Assembly: GCA_963798195.1 (NCBI GenBank)
Contig: CAWCSF010000001.1
Location: 62,001 to 126,000, forward strand
DNA: 64,000 nt
Direction: 5' to 3'
From: CAVSRC01 sp963798195
GTDB taxonomy: Bacteria; Pseudomonadota; Alphaproteobacteria; Rhizobiales; Kaistiaceae
A model generated the notes under the pieces. It was not told the origin of the DNA. It saw nothing but the letters and a program-made list of their open reading frames with translations, and made no database searches. Position 1 is the stretch's first letter. Each line of letters opens with the position of its first letter. Below are positions 1-8,548 of this stretch, piece by piece. Position numbers and translations under genes: made by a program.

Positions 1-2
1 AG

Positions 3-1343
3 ATCGAGATCTTCCTGCTCAGGAAGAGCTTTCCGGGAGTGGACACGACCACTCTGGCGCAACTTTTCGGACTAGCGAACCAGATCGCAATCGCACTGCT
101 TTCCTACCTGATCGTCATGGCGCTTCCGTTCGTCGGGCCGCGCCGTCTCTTCGCGACCATTTCGGCCAGCCTCTACCTGCTGCACCCCATCCCCTATTAT
201 TGGCACGCCACCGTATTCTTTGCCGATCAGGCGGTGATCCTTCCTTTCGCCGTGGCGATCTATTTGGAAGCACGCATAAGAACGCAACCTGCGAAATGGC
301 ATCTCTGGGCGCAGGCCGTCATTTTGGGAATGATGGCCTACATCGACTGGCTCATCATACCCTTTGCGATAACGCTCTTCGCATTCCGGTTGATCTCTCC
401 GATTGAGGGTGGTTTCGCAGGCCGGACTAAACAGGCAATAGCCATTTTCCTTTTGCCGGCAGTTGCGATTGCAACGCACCTGGCTGTTGTTCTTTATCTG
501 CACAGGACCTTTGCCCTGCTGGAAAGGTTCGTTTTCAGAACCGGCGTGTCGAACAGCGGCGCCGCCTATGTGAAGAACTTCTTCCAGCAGTTTTTTGTCG
601 AATACCTGGGATTGGCGACGACCGTTTTGATCGTGATGACGGCGGTCTTTTTCGGCGCCCGGCTTGTCTTCAATCGGCGCGATCAGGTGGCGGCGATTGC
701 GCTCGTTGGCATCGGTTCTTGTGTCTTGCAGGTGTTTCTCCTGCGAAACCACTCCGTGAACCATTCCTTTGCCGCGCTGAAATTCATCTTCCCCCTCTGC
801 TACGCGACATTCGGCCTGATGCCTCTGTCGATCCTGGATTTGCTTCGTCGGCGGGCAGGCGCGAGTGTCCGCGGGTCCCGTGCCGGCCCCGGAAAATCTT
901 CTGCAACGCTTGGATTGGCCGGCGGGCTGATGGGGCTGTTCGCTCTGGGATATCTGATGGCTGAGCGGACCGGTTGGCAGGACCTGTTTCCGCCGAGGGT
1001 TCTCACCAACGGCGAGATTGCTCGGTGGTTGGGGGCGCACGCTGGATATGACGACGTCTTTGTAAGCAACGAAGTAGACATCCAGAAATATCCGCCGCAG
1101 GTCATGGTAATCTCGCGCAAGTACGTATGGAAATTCGAGACCGCTCCGGATTTGACCCGGTTTGTGAATGGCTTGCCGGCTGGAGCAGTCGTTCATTTGA
1201 TTCAACGTGTCGGAAAGCTCGGCTGCCCTGAGAATGCGATCGGGGACACGATCGCCGTGGTTGGGGACTATTCGGTAATTCGGGTTGCGGCGCCGTTGGC
1301 CACAGTCGCGCAGTGCGTGTACCCGGACGCGGGCTCGGGATGA
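3..1343 (+). CDS. Polytopic membrane protein, GT-C-like (5' end outside window)
   Basis: The reading frame is open from base 3, so the true start probably lies left of the window; a GTG at 39 is the first internal start codon. The product is a multi-spanning membrane protein with about eight to ten hydrophobic segments up to roughly residue 310, followed by a soluble C-terminal domain of about 110 residues. That layout and the polar loop with RNHSVNHS near the fourth quarter resemble GT-C type glycosyltransferases or polymerase-like proteins of surface polysaccharide loci, but I see no decisive family motif. It is followed after 134 bp by a GT2/CDP-glycerol transferase gene on the same strand, which supports a role in glycan assembly. 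GC is lower than in the core genes further right. The function is inferred from context only. Confidence 0.6.
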   Translation: MEIFLLRKSFPGVDTTTLAQLFGLANQIAIALLSYLIVMALPFVGPRRLFATISASLYLLHPIPYYWHATVFFADQAVILPFAVAIYLEARIRTQPAKWHLWAQAVILGMMAYIDWLIIPFAITLFAFRLISPIEGGFAGRTKQAIAIFLLPAVAIATHLAVVLYLHRTFALLERFVFRTGVSNSGAAYVKNFFQQFFVEYLGLATTVLIVMTAVFFGARLVFNRRDQVAAIALVGIGSCVLQVFLLRNHSVNHSFAALKFIFPLCYATFGLMPLSILDLLRRRAGASVRGSRAGPGKSSATLGLAGGLMGLFALGYLMAERTGWQDLFPPRVLTNGEIARWLGAHAGYDDVFVSNEVDIQKYPPQVMVISRKYVWKFETAPDLTRFVNGLPAGAVVHLIQRVGKLGCPENAIGDTIAVVGDYSVIRVAAPLATVAQCVYPDAGSG

Positions 1344-1477
1344 GCCAGTTCGATGTAGCGTTGCCGCAATACGCCATTATCTTGGCATACGGATCGCTCT
1401 GAGAGCCGACGAGACCGTCCTGGCGTCAGGAAGCGATGCCGCCAGTCGGGTGGCGGCCGCTGCGGCAATGAGAAAAG

Positions 1478-4036
1478 ATGCAATTCTCCGTCATTTCCCC
1501 CGTGTATCAGGTGGCGATCTATCTCGACGAATTTTTCGAGTCCCTGATCAATCAGTCTTGCGACTTTCGTTCGAAGGTAGAGCTCATCCTCGTGGACGAT
1601 GGTTCGACGGACGGATCGGCGAAAATCATACGCAAGTGGCGGCGCAGGTATCCCGACAACATCACATACGTTCACAAGACAAATGGCGGTCCTGCTTCGG
1701 CACGAAACGAAGGCCTCAAGGTCGCTACAAGTCCGTGGGTGACATTTCTCGATCCGGATAATTTTGTTGAGCCATCTTACCTTGAGCAGGTCGAAGCCGC
1801 GATCCGGCGTTACCAGAGCTCCGGGCTGGCAATGGTCTCGTGCAATGTCATCACATACGATGAAGCCCGTCGCCAAAAGATCGACGACCACCCTCTGAGA
1901 TTTCGTTTTTCGCAGGGCGACCGGCTGGTGCCAGCCACGGAACTTGGCCGCGACCTCCAGTTGAATACAAGCAGCGTGTTCTTCCGCACCGATTTGATAA
2001 AGGCGCAGGGACTTCGTTTCGACGAGCGCATACAGCCGGGGTTCGAGGATGCGCACTTCGATGGTCTCTACCTTTGGCGATCGAGCGGCCTCAATGTTCT
2101 TTTCCTGCCAGGCGCCATCCACTATTCGCGGCGGCGTGCGAATCGGTCGTCGCTAAAGCAGACTGGACCGAGAGACGCGAGAACCTTCAGTGATGAGCTG
2201 GAGTTCGGATGCCTGGGGTTGCTTCAGGCGACCGCTGACTCCACCGGCGTCTCGCCGCTGCAGGTGCAGCGGACAGTCATGTACAGCCTCTCGTGGCAGT
2301 TGCGGCGCATCGTCGACCATCCGGAATCGATCGACTTTCTGACTTCCCGGCAGCGTGCCCGCTATCTCGAACTGATGCGAAGGGTGTTCGAGCGGATCGA
2401 AAGCAACACGGTTTGGAATTTCGACGTCATCTCCGTTCCGCTGCGCGATCGTGTCGGTGCTTTGGGCTATTTCAAAAGAGAAGATCCGCCACTGCGGATA
2501 TTTGAAGCAACGGCATATGACGAGGATAAAGGCCTCGTCCGCTTCGCGTATTGGTCGCGAGACCCAGGGTCCAGTTGGGCAGCGACGATCGATGGCCAAC
2601 GTGCGCAGCCGCACTTTGCCAAGACCCGGCGCCATGATTTTGTCGATGACGTTTTCATTTGGGAGCATTCCGTTTGGCTGTCGGTCGAGGGGAGTGGTGA
2701 CGTTCGGCTCACCGTTGGCGGCAGTGAAGCAGCGATCAGCGTGCGGGAACGCCCGCCGGTGGCTTCGATTTCATGTTCTTCCTTGCGCGCGGCGTTCGGG
2801 ACCATTCCATTGGTCGAGGCGCTTCTTCCGGCGTCGGTGGTCGAACTCCGCAGGCTTGCCCGTAACGCGGTCGTGCAGGAGCGATACGGCAACTCCTGGG
2901 TATTCATTGACAGGGATACGGCGGCCGATGACAGCGCCGAGCACTTGTACAGGTACGTTCGCAAGAAATACCCGCAGGCAAACTGCTATTTCGTGCTGAA
3001 GCGTGGCGTTCCGGATTGGTCTCGGCTTCAACGGGATAATTTTAACCTGCTGGGATTTGGCGAGAATGAGCACGCGTTCGCGCTCTTCCACGCGCGCTAT
3101 CTCATTTCGTCCCAGGCTGATCACTACGTCGTTCGGCCCTTTGGCAACCTGTTCGATGCGGATCGGCGCCGGCGAAAGTTCGTGTTCCTCCAGCACGGCG
3201 TGATCAAGGATGACATCTCGGCCTGGTTGAACTCAGTCGATCTTCATCGATTGATCGTGAGTACGCGATCCGAATACAATTCCATCGTCGCCGACGGGTC
3301 GCGCTATCGGTTTTCCTCGAAAGAAGTCGCTCTCACGGGGCTGCCGCGTCACGACGTTCTGCTGGCCGGTCGACAAACCGACTCCAGGACAATTGTCATC
3401 ATGCCGACATGGCGGAGCACGTTGACCGGGCTGGCGGCAACACAGGGAAACTTGCGATCGCAAAGGGCGAGTTTCTACGTTTCCGAATTCGCCCAGCGCT
3501 GGCGGCACCTTCTTCACGTTGCCCATTCGGATTGCGGGCTCGCGAAGCAGGGCTATCGGCTGGTTTTCATTCCCCACCCGAATCTCGAACAATATCTGGA
3601 GTGGTTCGCCGTGCCGCCCGAGGTGGAGGTTCACCGCTTCGGTGATTCGCGTTCAACTCAGGAATTGTTCGGAAGCTTGTCGCTATTTGTCACTGACTTT
3701 TCCTCAAAGGCTTTCGACGTGGCGCTGCTCGGGAAACCGGTCTTGTACTATCAGTTTGACAAGGACCGTTTCTTTGGCGGGGACCACATCAGCCGGCACG
3801 GCTACTTCGACTACGAGACGCAGGGCTTTGGTCCGGTCTTCGAGGACGAGCGCCGCATCCTCGAGGCAATCGCCGATTTCTGCGCCGGGCGGCCGGTCGA
3901 TCCGCTCTACGGGCGACGGGCGGATGCAACGTTCGCCTTTCGCGATGGCCGGAATTGCGAGCGCGTCCTGCATTCCATCATCGCCCTGCAACGAGCGCCG
4001 ACCGACGTGCTCGGGGAGACCAGCGCGCCGGCCTGA
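1478..4036 (+). CDS. GT2 glycosyltransferase fused to CDP-glycerol glycerophosphotransferase-like domain
   Basis: This 852-residue protein has two recognisable catalytic modules. Residues 1 to about 230 are a GT-A fold family 2 glycosyltransferase, with the nucleotide-binding LVDDGSTDGS at 39-48 and a DPD metal motif at 92-94. Residues about 480-840 resemble the TagF/TagB CDP-glycerol:polyglycerol phosphate glycerophosphotransferase family, with FLQHGVIKDD near 570, FIPHPN near 698, and VTDFSSKAFD followed by GKPVLYY near 740-760. The middle (about 250-480) is unassigned. The likely role is adding a sugar and a glycerol-phosphate (or other polyol-phosphate) unit to a capsular or exopolysaccharide on the cytoplasmic side of the membrane. 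I took the ATG at 1478 because the GT2 fold begins at once (QFSVISPVY). No CDP-glycerol synthase gene is visible in the window. The donor is inferred from the family. Confidence 0.85.
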   Translation: MQFSVISPVYQVAIYLDEFFESLINQSCDFRSKVELILVDDGSTDGSAKIIRKWRRRYPDNITYVHKTNGGPASARNEGLKVATSPWVTFLDPDNFVEPSYLEQVEAAIRRYQSSGLAMVSCNVITYDEARRQKIDDHPLRFRFSQGDRLVPATELGRDLQLNTSSVFFRTDLIKAQGLRFDERIQPGFEDAHFDGLYLWRSSGLNVLFLPGAIHYSRRRANRSSLKQTGPRDARTFSDELEFGCLGLLQATADSTGVSPLQVQRTVMYSLSWQLRRIVDHPESIDFLTSRQRARYLELMRRVFERIESNTVWNFDVISVPLRDRVGALGYFKREDPPLRIFEATAYDEDKGLVRFAYWSRDPGSSWAATIDGQRAQPHFAKTRRHDFVDDVFIWEHSVWLSVEGSGDVRLTVGGSEAAISVRERPPVASISCSSLRAAFGTIPLVEALLPASVVELRRLARNAVVQERYGNSWVFIDRDTAADDSAEHLYRYVRKKYPQANCYFVLKRGVPDWSRLQRDNFNLLGFGENEHAFALFHARYLISSQADHYVVRPFGNLFDADRRRRKFVFLQHGVIKDDISAWLNSVDLHRLIVSTRSEYNSIVADGSRYRFSSKEVALTGLPRHDVLLAGRQTDSRTIVIMPTWRSTLTGLAATQGNLRSQRASFYVSEFAQRWRHLLHVAHSDCGLAKQGYRLVFIPHPNLEQYLEWFAVPPEVEVHRFGDSRSTQELFGSLSLFVTDFSSKAFDVALLGKPVLYYQFDKDRFFGGDHISRHGYFDYETQGFGPVFEDERRILEAIADFCAGRPVDPLYGRRADATFAFRDGRNCERVLHSIIALQRAPTDVLGETSAPA

Positions 4037-4205
4037 GGCATGGAGCAAATTCCGGGCGATGCGCTGAAGTTGCGATCTGTCAGTGCCACACGCCGCTCGG
4101 AACGCTATTCGGCCTTATTTGGCACGATTATCGGCGAGAGCATGGCGAGATATCGTCACCGGGCGGGTAACCGCGCGGAGGGCAAGCGGCAGTGGGCGAG
4201 ACTGA

Positions 4206-5372
4206 ATGAACACCAGCGACGAGCGGGGCGTAGCGTCTATGTTGGCGCGCGCGCAGCAATTGGCGCGGAACCCAGGCATCGAAGCCTCTTCGGAGCAGTT
4301 GTTGTCGGCGGCCAGCGATCTGGTGGCCTGGGGTGACTTCGCGGAAGCGGAGGAGTTGCTCTGCCGTCTGGATGCTGTCGGGCTGTTTCCGTCGGAGGCG
4401 GCACGGCTTCGTCGCATGATGAAGCATTTCGCAAAGTTGGGTCCCGAGTTTGAAGAAAAACTGCTTGTCGGCGCCATCCGGACGGCGCGTGATCCCCGCG
4501 CAAATCCTGAGAAGTTAGCCGACGCAGTGAACAGCCTGCTGGTCTGGGGTTCTCTCGACGAAGCCGATCTCGGAATCGGCCGAATGGAGCGGATCGAGAC
4601 CCTGAAGAAGCGGGCTGCGTCGATGAAGGCGGCCAGCCGGCAACTCAGACGCAGTGGAATACTTTCCAGTTTCAGCCCGATTGGAGGGCCCGAGACCGCA
4701 GAGCTAAACCGGCCCTACGAAGCAATCCTGGCCAATGGCGCATCTGATTCCGACAGGTTGGTCATCGCGTTTACCGGCGCCGATCGGAAGTTCTGGCTTT
4801 CTCTGCATGTTCTCTATCACTACCTGCGAAAGCTGAATGTCCGCGTCCTTTACCTTCACGATCATTCCGGGGCGATGTTTCTGAATGGTCTCTCCAGCGT
4901 CGCTTCCGGCTACAACTCCCTGATTGCAATGTTGAAGGAGACGAGGGAAAACCTCGGCATCCGCCAATGCTTTGTGATGGCGTTTTCCGCGGGCGGATTT
5001 GTCGGTCTTAAGGCGGCCGCGGATATCAACGCCGATGGCTATCTTGGCTTCGGCGTGCGGACAGACCTGTCCGATGGTACCGAACTGCCGCGCTCCAGAT
5101 ACGTGGATTGGGCCGTCAAACAATGTTCGCAGCCCGAATTACTGATCAACCTGCGGTCGTATTTGGAGGGCCGGGATTATCCCCGTCGCATCGAAATAAT
5201 CAGTGCCGAGGGAGCGAAGCACGATGTTGCCCACGCGGAGAATTTGCGCGGCCTGCCGAATGTTCGTCTGAAGTATCTGGCCAATTACAACCATCACAAT
5301 GTGATGCCCGGACTCATAGCCCGCGGCATGTTGGGTGACGTCTTCACGTCCTTTGTTGATGGGCACGACTGA
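4206..5372 (+). CDS. Alpha/beta-hydrolase-like protein of unknown function
   Basis: This is a 388-residue protein. Residues 1-150 are helical with a repeat-like look (AEELLCRL, EADLGIGRM). Residues about 165-388 look like an alpha/beta-hydrolase core: a strand LVIAFTGAD, a nucleophile-elbow-like AFSAGGFVGLKAA near 260, and a late conserved-looking NYNHHNV near 360 that could hold the catalytic His. The elbow reads A-x-S-x-G rather than G-x-S-x-G. The end overlaps the following FAAL gene by 14 nt, which suggests translational coupling and a shared pathway. Possible roles are thioesterase, esterase or acyltransferase acting on an acyl or glycan intermediate, or a scaffold. I do not recognise a named family. 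An intergenic stretch of about 170 bp precedes it. Confidence 0.6.
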   Translation: MNTSDERGVASMLARAQQLARNPGIEASSEQLLSAASDLVAWGDFAEAEELLCRLDAVGLFPSEAARLRRMMKHFAKLGPEFEEKLLVGAIRTARDPRANPEKLADAVNSLLVWGSLDEADLGIGRMERIETLKKRAASMKAASRQLRRSGILSSFSPIGGPETAELNRPYEAILANGASDSDRLVIAFTGADRKFWLSLHVLYHYLRKLNVRVLYLHDHSGAMFLNGLSSVASGYNSLIAMLKETRENLGIRQCFVMAFSAGGFVGLKAAADINADGYLGFGVRTDLSDGTELPRSRYVDWAVKQCSQPELLINLRSYLEGRDYPRRIEIISAEGAKHDVAHAENLRGLPNVRLKYLANYNHHNVMPGLIARGMLGDVFTSFVDGHD

Positions 5373-6999
5373 TCTCGTGGAAACAATCCCACAAGCGCTC
5401 GAGCGGCACGCCATCGAAAGGGCGGACGCTGTTGCGTTTCGCCAGATCGCAAGTGGTCGAGAAATTACGTGGGGCCTTCTGTGGCGCGATGCGGCGTCCA
5501 CCGCTCGGCATCTGATCTCCAGGAGAGCCGCCAGCGTCGCGATAGCTTGCGAAGATTCTATCGATTTCGTCACGGCGCTGGCTGCTTGCCTTCTCTCGGG
5601 CGCCGCCGCGGTTCCCATGCCAATGTCCTTGTCGCGACGTTCGGCGCCACGGGCGAACGCGATCCTGGCGGTTGCCCAACCTGACGTCATTCTCGTCGGT
5701 CCTCGCCCGCTCGACTGGCTGGCTGATCTGCCAACTGTGCGGTCAAGCAGTATCGTGTCGCTTGATCGGGAGGCCGGGAGAGGGCCACTTGTACAACCGC
5801 CGGTTGCTCCGTCTGCGGCAGCCCTGATCCAGTTTTCTTCGGGATCGACCGGGACGCCAAAGGGCATCCAGTTATCCCACGGGAACGTGGCGGCAAACTG
5901 CTTTGCAATCGCCACGGCGTACCGGCTGGATCCGGACTCGCGCGCGCTGGCTTGGCTGCCGCTGCACCACGATATGGGCCTCGTTGGGCACATCCTTCTC
6001 CCGATGTGGCTGGGCATGAAGTCCAGTCTCATGGACCCGCTGCGCTTTCTTCAGCGCCCATTGAACTGGTTGCGTCTTGTCGGCGAGGAGGACGCGACCA
6101 TTACCAGCGCGCCGAACTTTGCCTATGAAATGTGTGCAAGGGAGGCGGCCAAACGGATGCCGGAAGACCTGAACCTTTCGGGCCTGATGACGGCAATCTG
6201 TGGCGGCGAGCCTGTCCTCCCGACGACCGCCAGGCGGTTTGTAAGGGAGTTCGAAGCATTCGGATTTTCAAGAGCTGCGTTTGCACCAAGCTATGGTCTC
6301 GCAGAGGCGACGCTTTTGGTTTCTACCGGGCAGACAGCCGATGGTCCGCAGTTCGCCAGTTCCCCATCCTTTGTTGGCGGGGAGCTGACTGACCTCGGCC
6401 CCGCTGTTGCCGGACTGGATGTCCGGGTGCTGGGCGCCGACGGACTGCCTGTTGAGGAAGGCGAAGTCGGTCGTATCGAGGTGGCAGGAAAGAGCGTTGG
6501 AAAGACCCTGGGTGATGACGCCTCGTCCACGACTGGTCAGAGTGTTTTGACCGGTGATCTTGGCTTCCTGAAAAAGGGCCATCTCTTTGTGACCGGGAGA
6601 GAGAAAGAACTCATCATCGTGCGCGGACAGAATGTCTATGCGGCTGATGTTGAATCGGCGGCGATGAGCTCCAGTGCCGAAATTGTTCCGGGCGGCCTGG
6701 CGGCCATCGGCCTTGATGTCGATGGTACTCAACAGTTGGTCGTCCTGTTCGAAATAGAGAGGCATCTGCGCCTGTCCGCGATCGAGAGCTCCAGGCTCGA
6801 GAACAAGGTCATCGAGGCCGTTGCCAAACAGGTGGGCACGGTTCCGGCCCAGGCCATCGCGCTGCGCTTCGGTACTCTGCCGCGCACATCGAGCGGCAAG
6901 ATTCAGCGCCGCGCACTCGCGGCTCATCTGGCTCTGGGCGCGAATGCGAGTCATGCAGGTCTCCGGTCTTGGGCGGAGAATTTCGATGCCATGGCATGA
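5359..6999 (+). CDS. Fatty-acyl-AMP ligase (FAAL), acyl-ACP loading enzyme
   Basis: This adenylate-forming enzyme (546 residues from the ATG at 5359) would activate a carboxylic acid as acyl-AMP and pass it to a carrier protein. Visible motifs are the P-loop-like FSSGSTGTPKG near 158-168, LPLHHDMGLVG near 200, SYGLAEATL near 308, GDLGFLKKGHLFVTGR near 398 and the C-terminal lysine motif SSGKIQRR near 511. HHDMGLVG and GLAEATL are typical of FAALs rather than acyl-CoA ligases. An in-frame GTG at 5335 would add eight residues, but I prefer the ATG. It overlaps the upstream gene by 14 nt and the downstream P450 by 14 nt, and an ACP follows the P450. That arrangement argues for loading the ACP encoded at 8211. 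Chain length cannot be read from the sequence. Confidence 0.88.
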   Translation: MGTTDLVETIPQALERHAIERADAVAFRQIASGREITWGLLWRDAASTARHLISRRAASVAIACEDSIDFVTALAACLLSGAAAVPMPMSLSRRSAPRANAILAVAQPDVILVGPRPLDWLADLPTVRSSSIVSLDREAGRGPLVQPPVAPSAAALIQFSSGSTGTPKGIQLSHGNVAANCFAIATAYRLDPDSRALAWLPLHHDMGLVGHILLPMWLGMKSSLMDPLRFLQRPLNWLRLVGEEDATITSAPNFAYEMCAREAAKRMPEDLNLSGLMTAICGGEPVLPTTARRFVREFEAFGFSRAAFAPSYGLAEATLLVSTGQTADGPQFASSPSFVGGELTDLGPAVAGLDVRVLGADGLPVEEGEVGRIEVAGKSVGKTLGDDASSTTGQSVLTGDLGFLKKGHLFVTGREKELIIVRGQNVYAADVESAAMSSSAEIVPGGLAAIGLDVDGTQQLVVLFEIERHLRLSAIESSRLENKVIEAVAKQVGTVPAQAIALRFGTLPRTSSGKIQRRALAAHLALGANASHAGLRSWAENFDAMA

Positions 7000-8197
7000 A
7001 TCTCGGGCACCCGTCTCGCCGATCGATACGACGACCTCCGAGTTCGCGGCGAACGCCATCGGCTTCTATGACATCGTCCGCGCTCAGGGTCCGGTGGTCT
7101 GGCTGCCGCAAAGCCGTGGCTTCCTGCTGACGAGATATTCTGATTGTTTTTCAGCGCTTCGAGACCAGCGTCTCAAGTCGCCGGATCTTTCGTTCGTGTG
7201 GCGTGAGCTACAGAGAAAGCTGGGGCGCGACTACTCCGCCGCAATTGAACTCTTTTCTTTCATGCCGTTTATCCTCGAAGGGGAGCGTCATCGGCATCTT
7301 CGCCGCGCGTTTGCATTGGCGGTCGCGCCCTTCGCGGGCGGAACGCCCGAAATTGACCGAAGCATTCAGTCCTCACTCAGAGCTGCAAGACGAAACGGAG
7401 GTTTTGACCTCGCTTCAGATTTCGCGGTGCACCTGCTGTTCGATGTCATGTGCGCGCTCATGAAAGTGCCGGTGGAGGAGCGTCAGGAGCTCCGGCCGGT
7501 TGCAACCGTTTCATGGGCACTTGAGACCATGCTGCCGATGCGCATGCGAGACGAGGCGGCGGCCAGCATAGCCCGGGCGCGAGAATACCTGGGCGGCCAC
7601 GTCCAGAGAATTATCGCCTCCACGGACGATGCAAACTTCCTGCGTGGGATATATGAGGCCCTTCCGCCTGACATGGATGACAGGGTTGGCGCCGTCGCGA
7701 CGATTGCTGCCGTCATGCTTGTCATGGGCAACGATGCTCTTGGAGCTTGCATAGCGGTAGCCGTGCAGCGGCTGAAAAGCGATGACGGCCCGACCGTCGT
7801 GGCCCAGTCGGATTGGGCGCGTATCGCCGATGACGCGATACGCTACGTTGCTCCGGTGGACTTCATCAATCGCATTCCGAGCGAAGACGTCGAGATCGCC
7901 GGCGTCCGTTTCCGGAAGGGCGAGCGCCTTATCATATCGCCACTCTGCGCCAATCATGATCCCGCCGAGTTCGGCATCGATCCGAACACGATAATGGAAC
8001 GAGCTGGCCGGAACATCGGATTGACGTTTGGTGGTGGCAGTCATCAGTGCGTTGGCAATCGATTTTCCCGAACGATTGTCAACCGAGCCTTTGCCGGCCT
8101 TGCGGCTCTCCCGGCCTTCGCGCTGCAAGGTGAGGTAATTCACGGACCTGGCAAGATCGTGCGGTCGATTGCATCTCTTCCAGTGACATTTCACTAG
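6986..8197 (+). CDS. Cytochrome P450, probably acting on an ACP-bound acyl chain
   Basis: This is a 403-residue soluble bacterial P450. The heme-ligand motif is FGGGSHQCVG with Cys355. A C-helix-like EGERHRHLRR lies near 95-104. The start is the ATG at 6986 inside the end of the FAAL gene; an upstream in-frame start would only extend into it. Two usual motifs are altered. The I-helix reads MGNDALG near 246-252, without the conserved threonine, and the K-helix ExxR appears as DAIR near 283-286. The place between a FAAL and an ACP suggests hydroxylation or other oxidation of a carrier-bound fatty acid, as known for P450 BioI, but this is inference. No ferredoxin or reductase gene is nearby, so electrons must come from elsewhere. 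Confidence 0.88.
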   Translation: MPWHESRAPVSPIDTTTSEFAANAIGFYDIVRAQGPVVWLPQSRGFLLTRYSDCFSALRDQRLKSPDLSFVWRELQRKLGRDYSAAIELFSFMPFILEGERHRHLRRAFALAVAPFAGGTPEIDRSIQSSLRAARRNGGFDLASDFAVHLLFDVMCALMKVPVEERQELRPVATVSWALETMLPMRMRDEAAASIARAREYLGGHVQRIIASTDDANFLRGIYEALPPDMDDRVGAVATIAAVMLVMGNDALGACIAVAVQRLKSDDGPTVVAQSDWARIADDAIRYVAPVDFINRIPSEDVEIAGVRFRKGERLIISPLCANHDPAEFGIDPNTIMERAGRNIGLTFGGGSHQCVGNRFSRTIVNRAFAGLAALPAFALQGEVIHGPGKIVRSIASLPVTFH

Positions 8198-8210
8198 CTG
8201 AGGAGTCGGC

Positions 8211-8468
8211 ATGAACAAACAGGACGTGCGCCGTCAGGTGTGGGAAAAGGCCGCGGAGCTCTCGGGCCTGGATGTGGAGGACGTTGCAGGTGATGCGACG
8301 CTTGAGTCTCTCGGCCTCAACTCATCAGACGCGGTCATTCTTGCAATGGAGATCGAAGAAGCGGCGGGACAGGAAATTGACGTAGGCATCTTTCTTCGTT
8401 TTGAGACGCTTGCCGAAGCAGCCGAAGAGATTGCGCGGCTTGTGTCGAGCAATCCGGAAATAACGTAA
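8211..8468 (+). CDS. Acyl carrier protein
   Basis: This is an 85-residue acidic carrier protein of the usual ACP size. The phosphopantetheine site is in LESLGLNSSDAV, with Ser38 as the attachment residue; the classic DSL is changed to NSS. It starts at an ATG 13 nt after the P450 stop, with GAGGAG as ribosome binding site. Position directly after the FAAL and P450 genes makes it the natural acceptor of the activated fatty acid and the likely carrier during oxidation. It does not resemble the housekeeping AcpP sequence (no DSLDTVEL stretch), so it is probably dedicated. Downstream acyl transfer could use the LpxL-like enzyme at 10277. Confidence 0.88.
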   Translation: MNKQDVRRQVWEKAAELSGLDVEDVAGDATLESLGLNSSDAVILAMEIEEAAGQEIDVGIFLRFETLAEAAEEIARLVSSNPEIT

Positions 8469-8548
8469 CGGGCATGCGCCCACGCGCGCTGTCCGCTCCC
8501 CGACTGAACCGAGCAGGATTTCCGACAGGTGTTTTGTAAACGGCGCTC

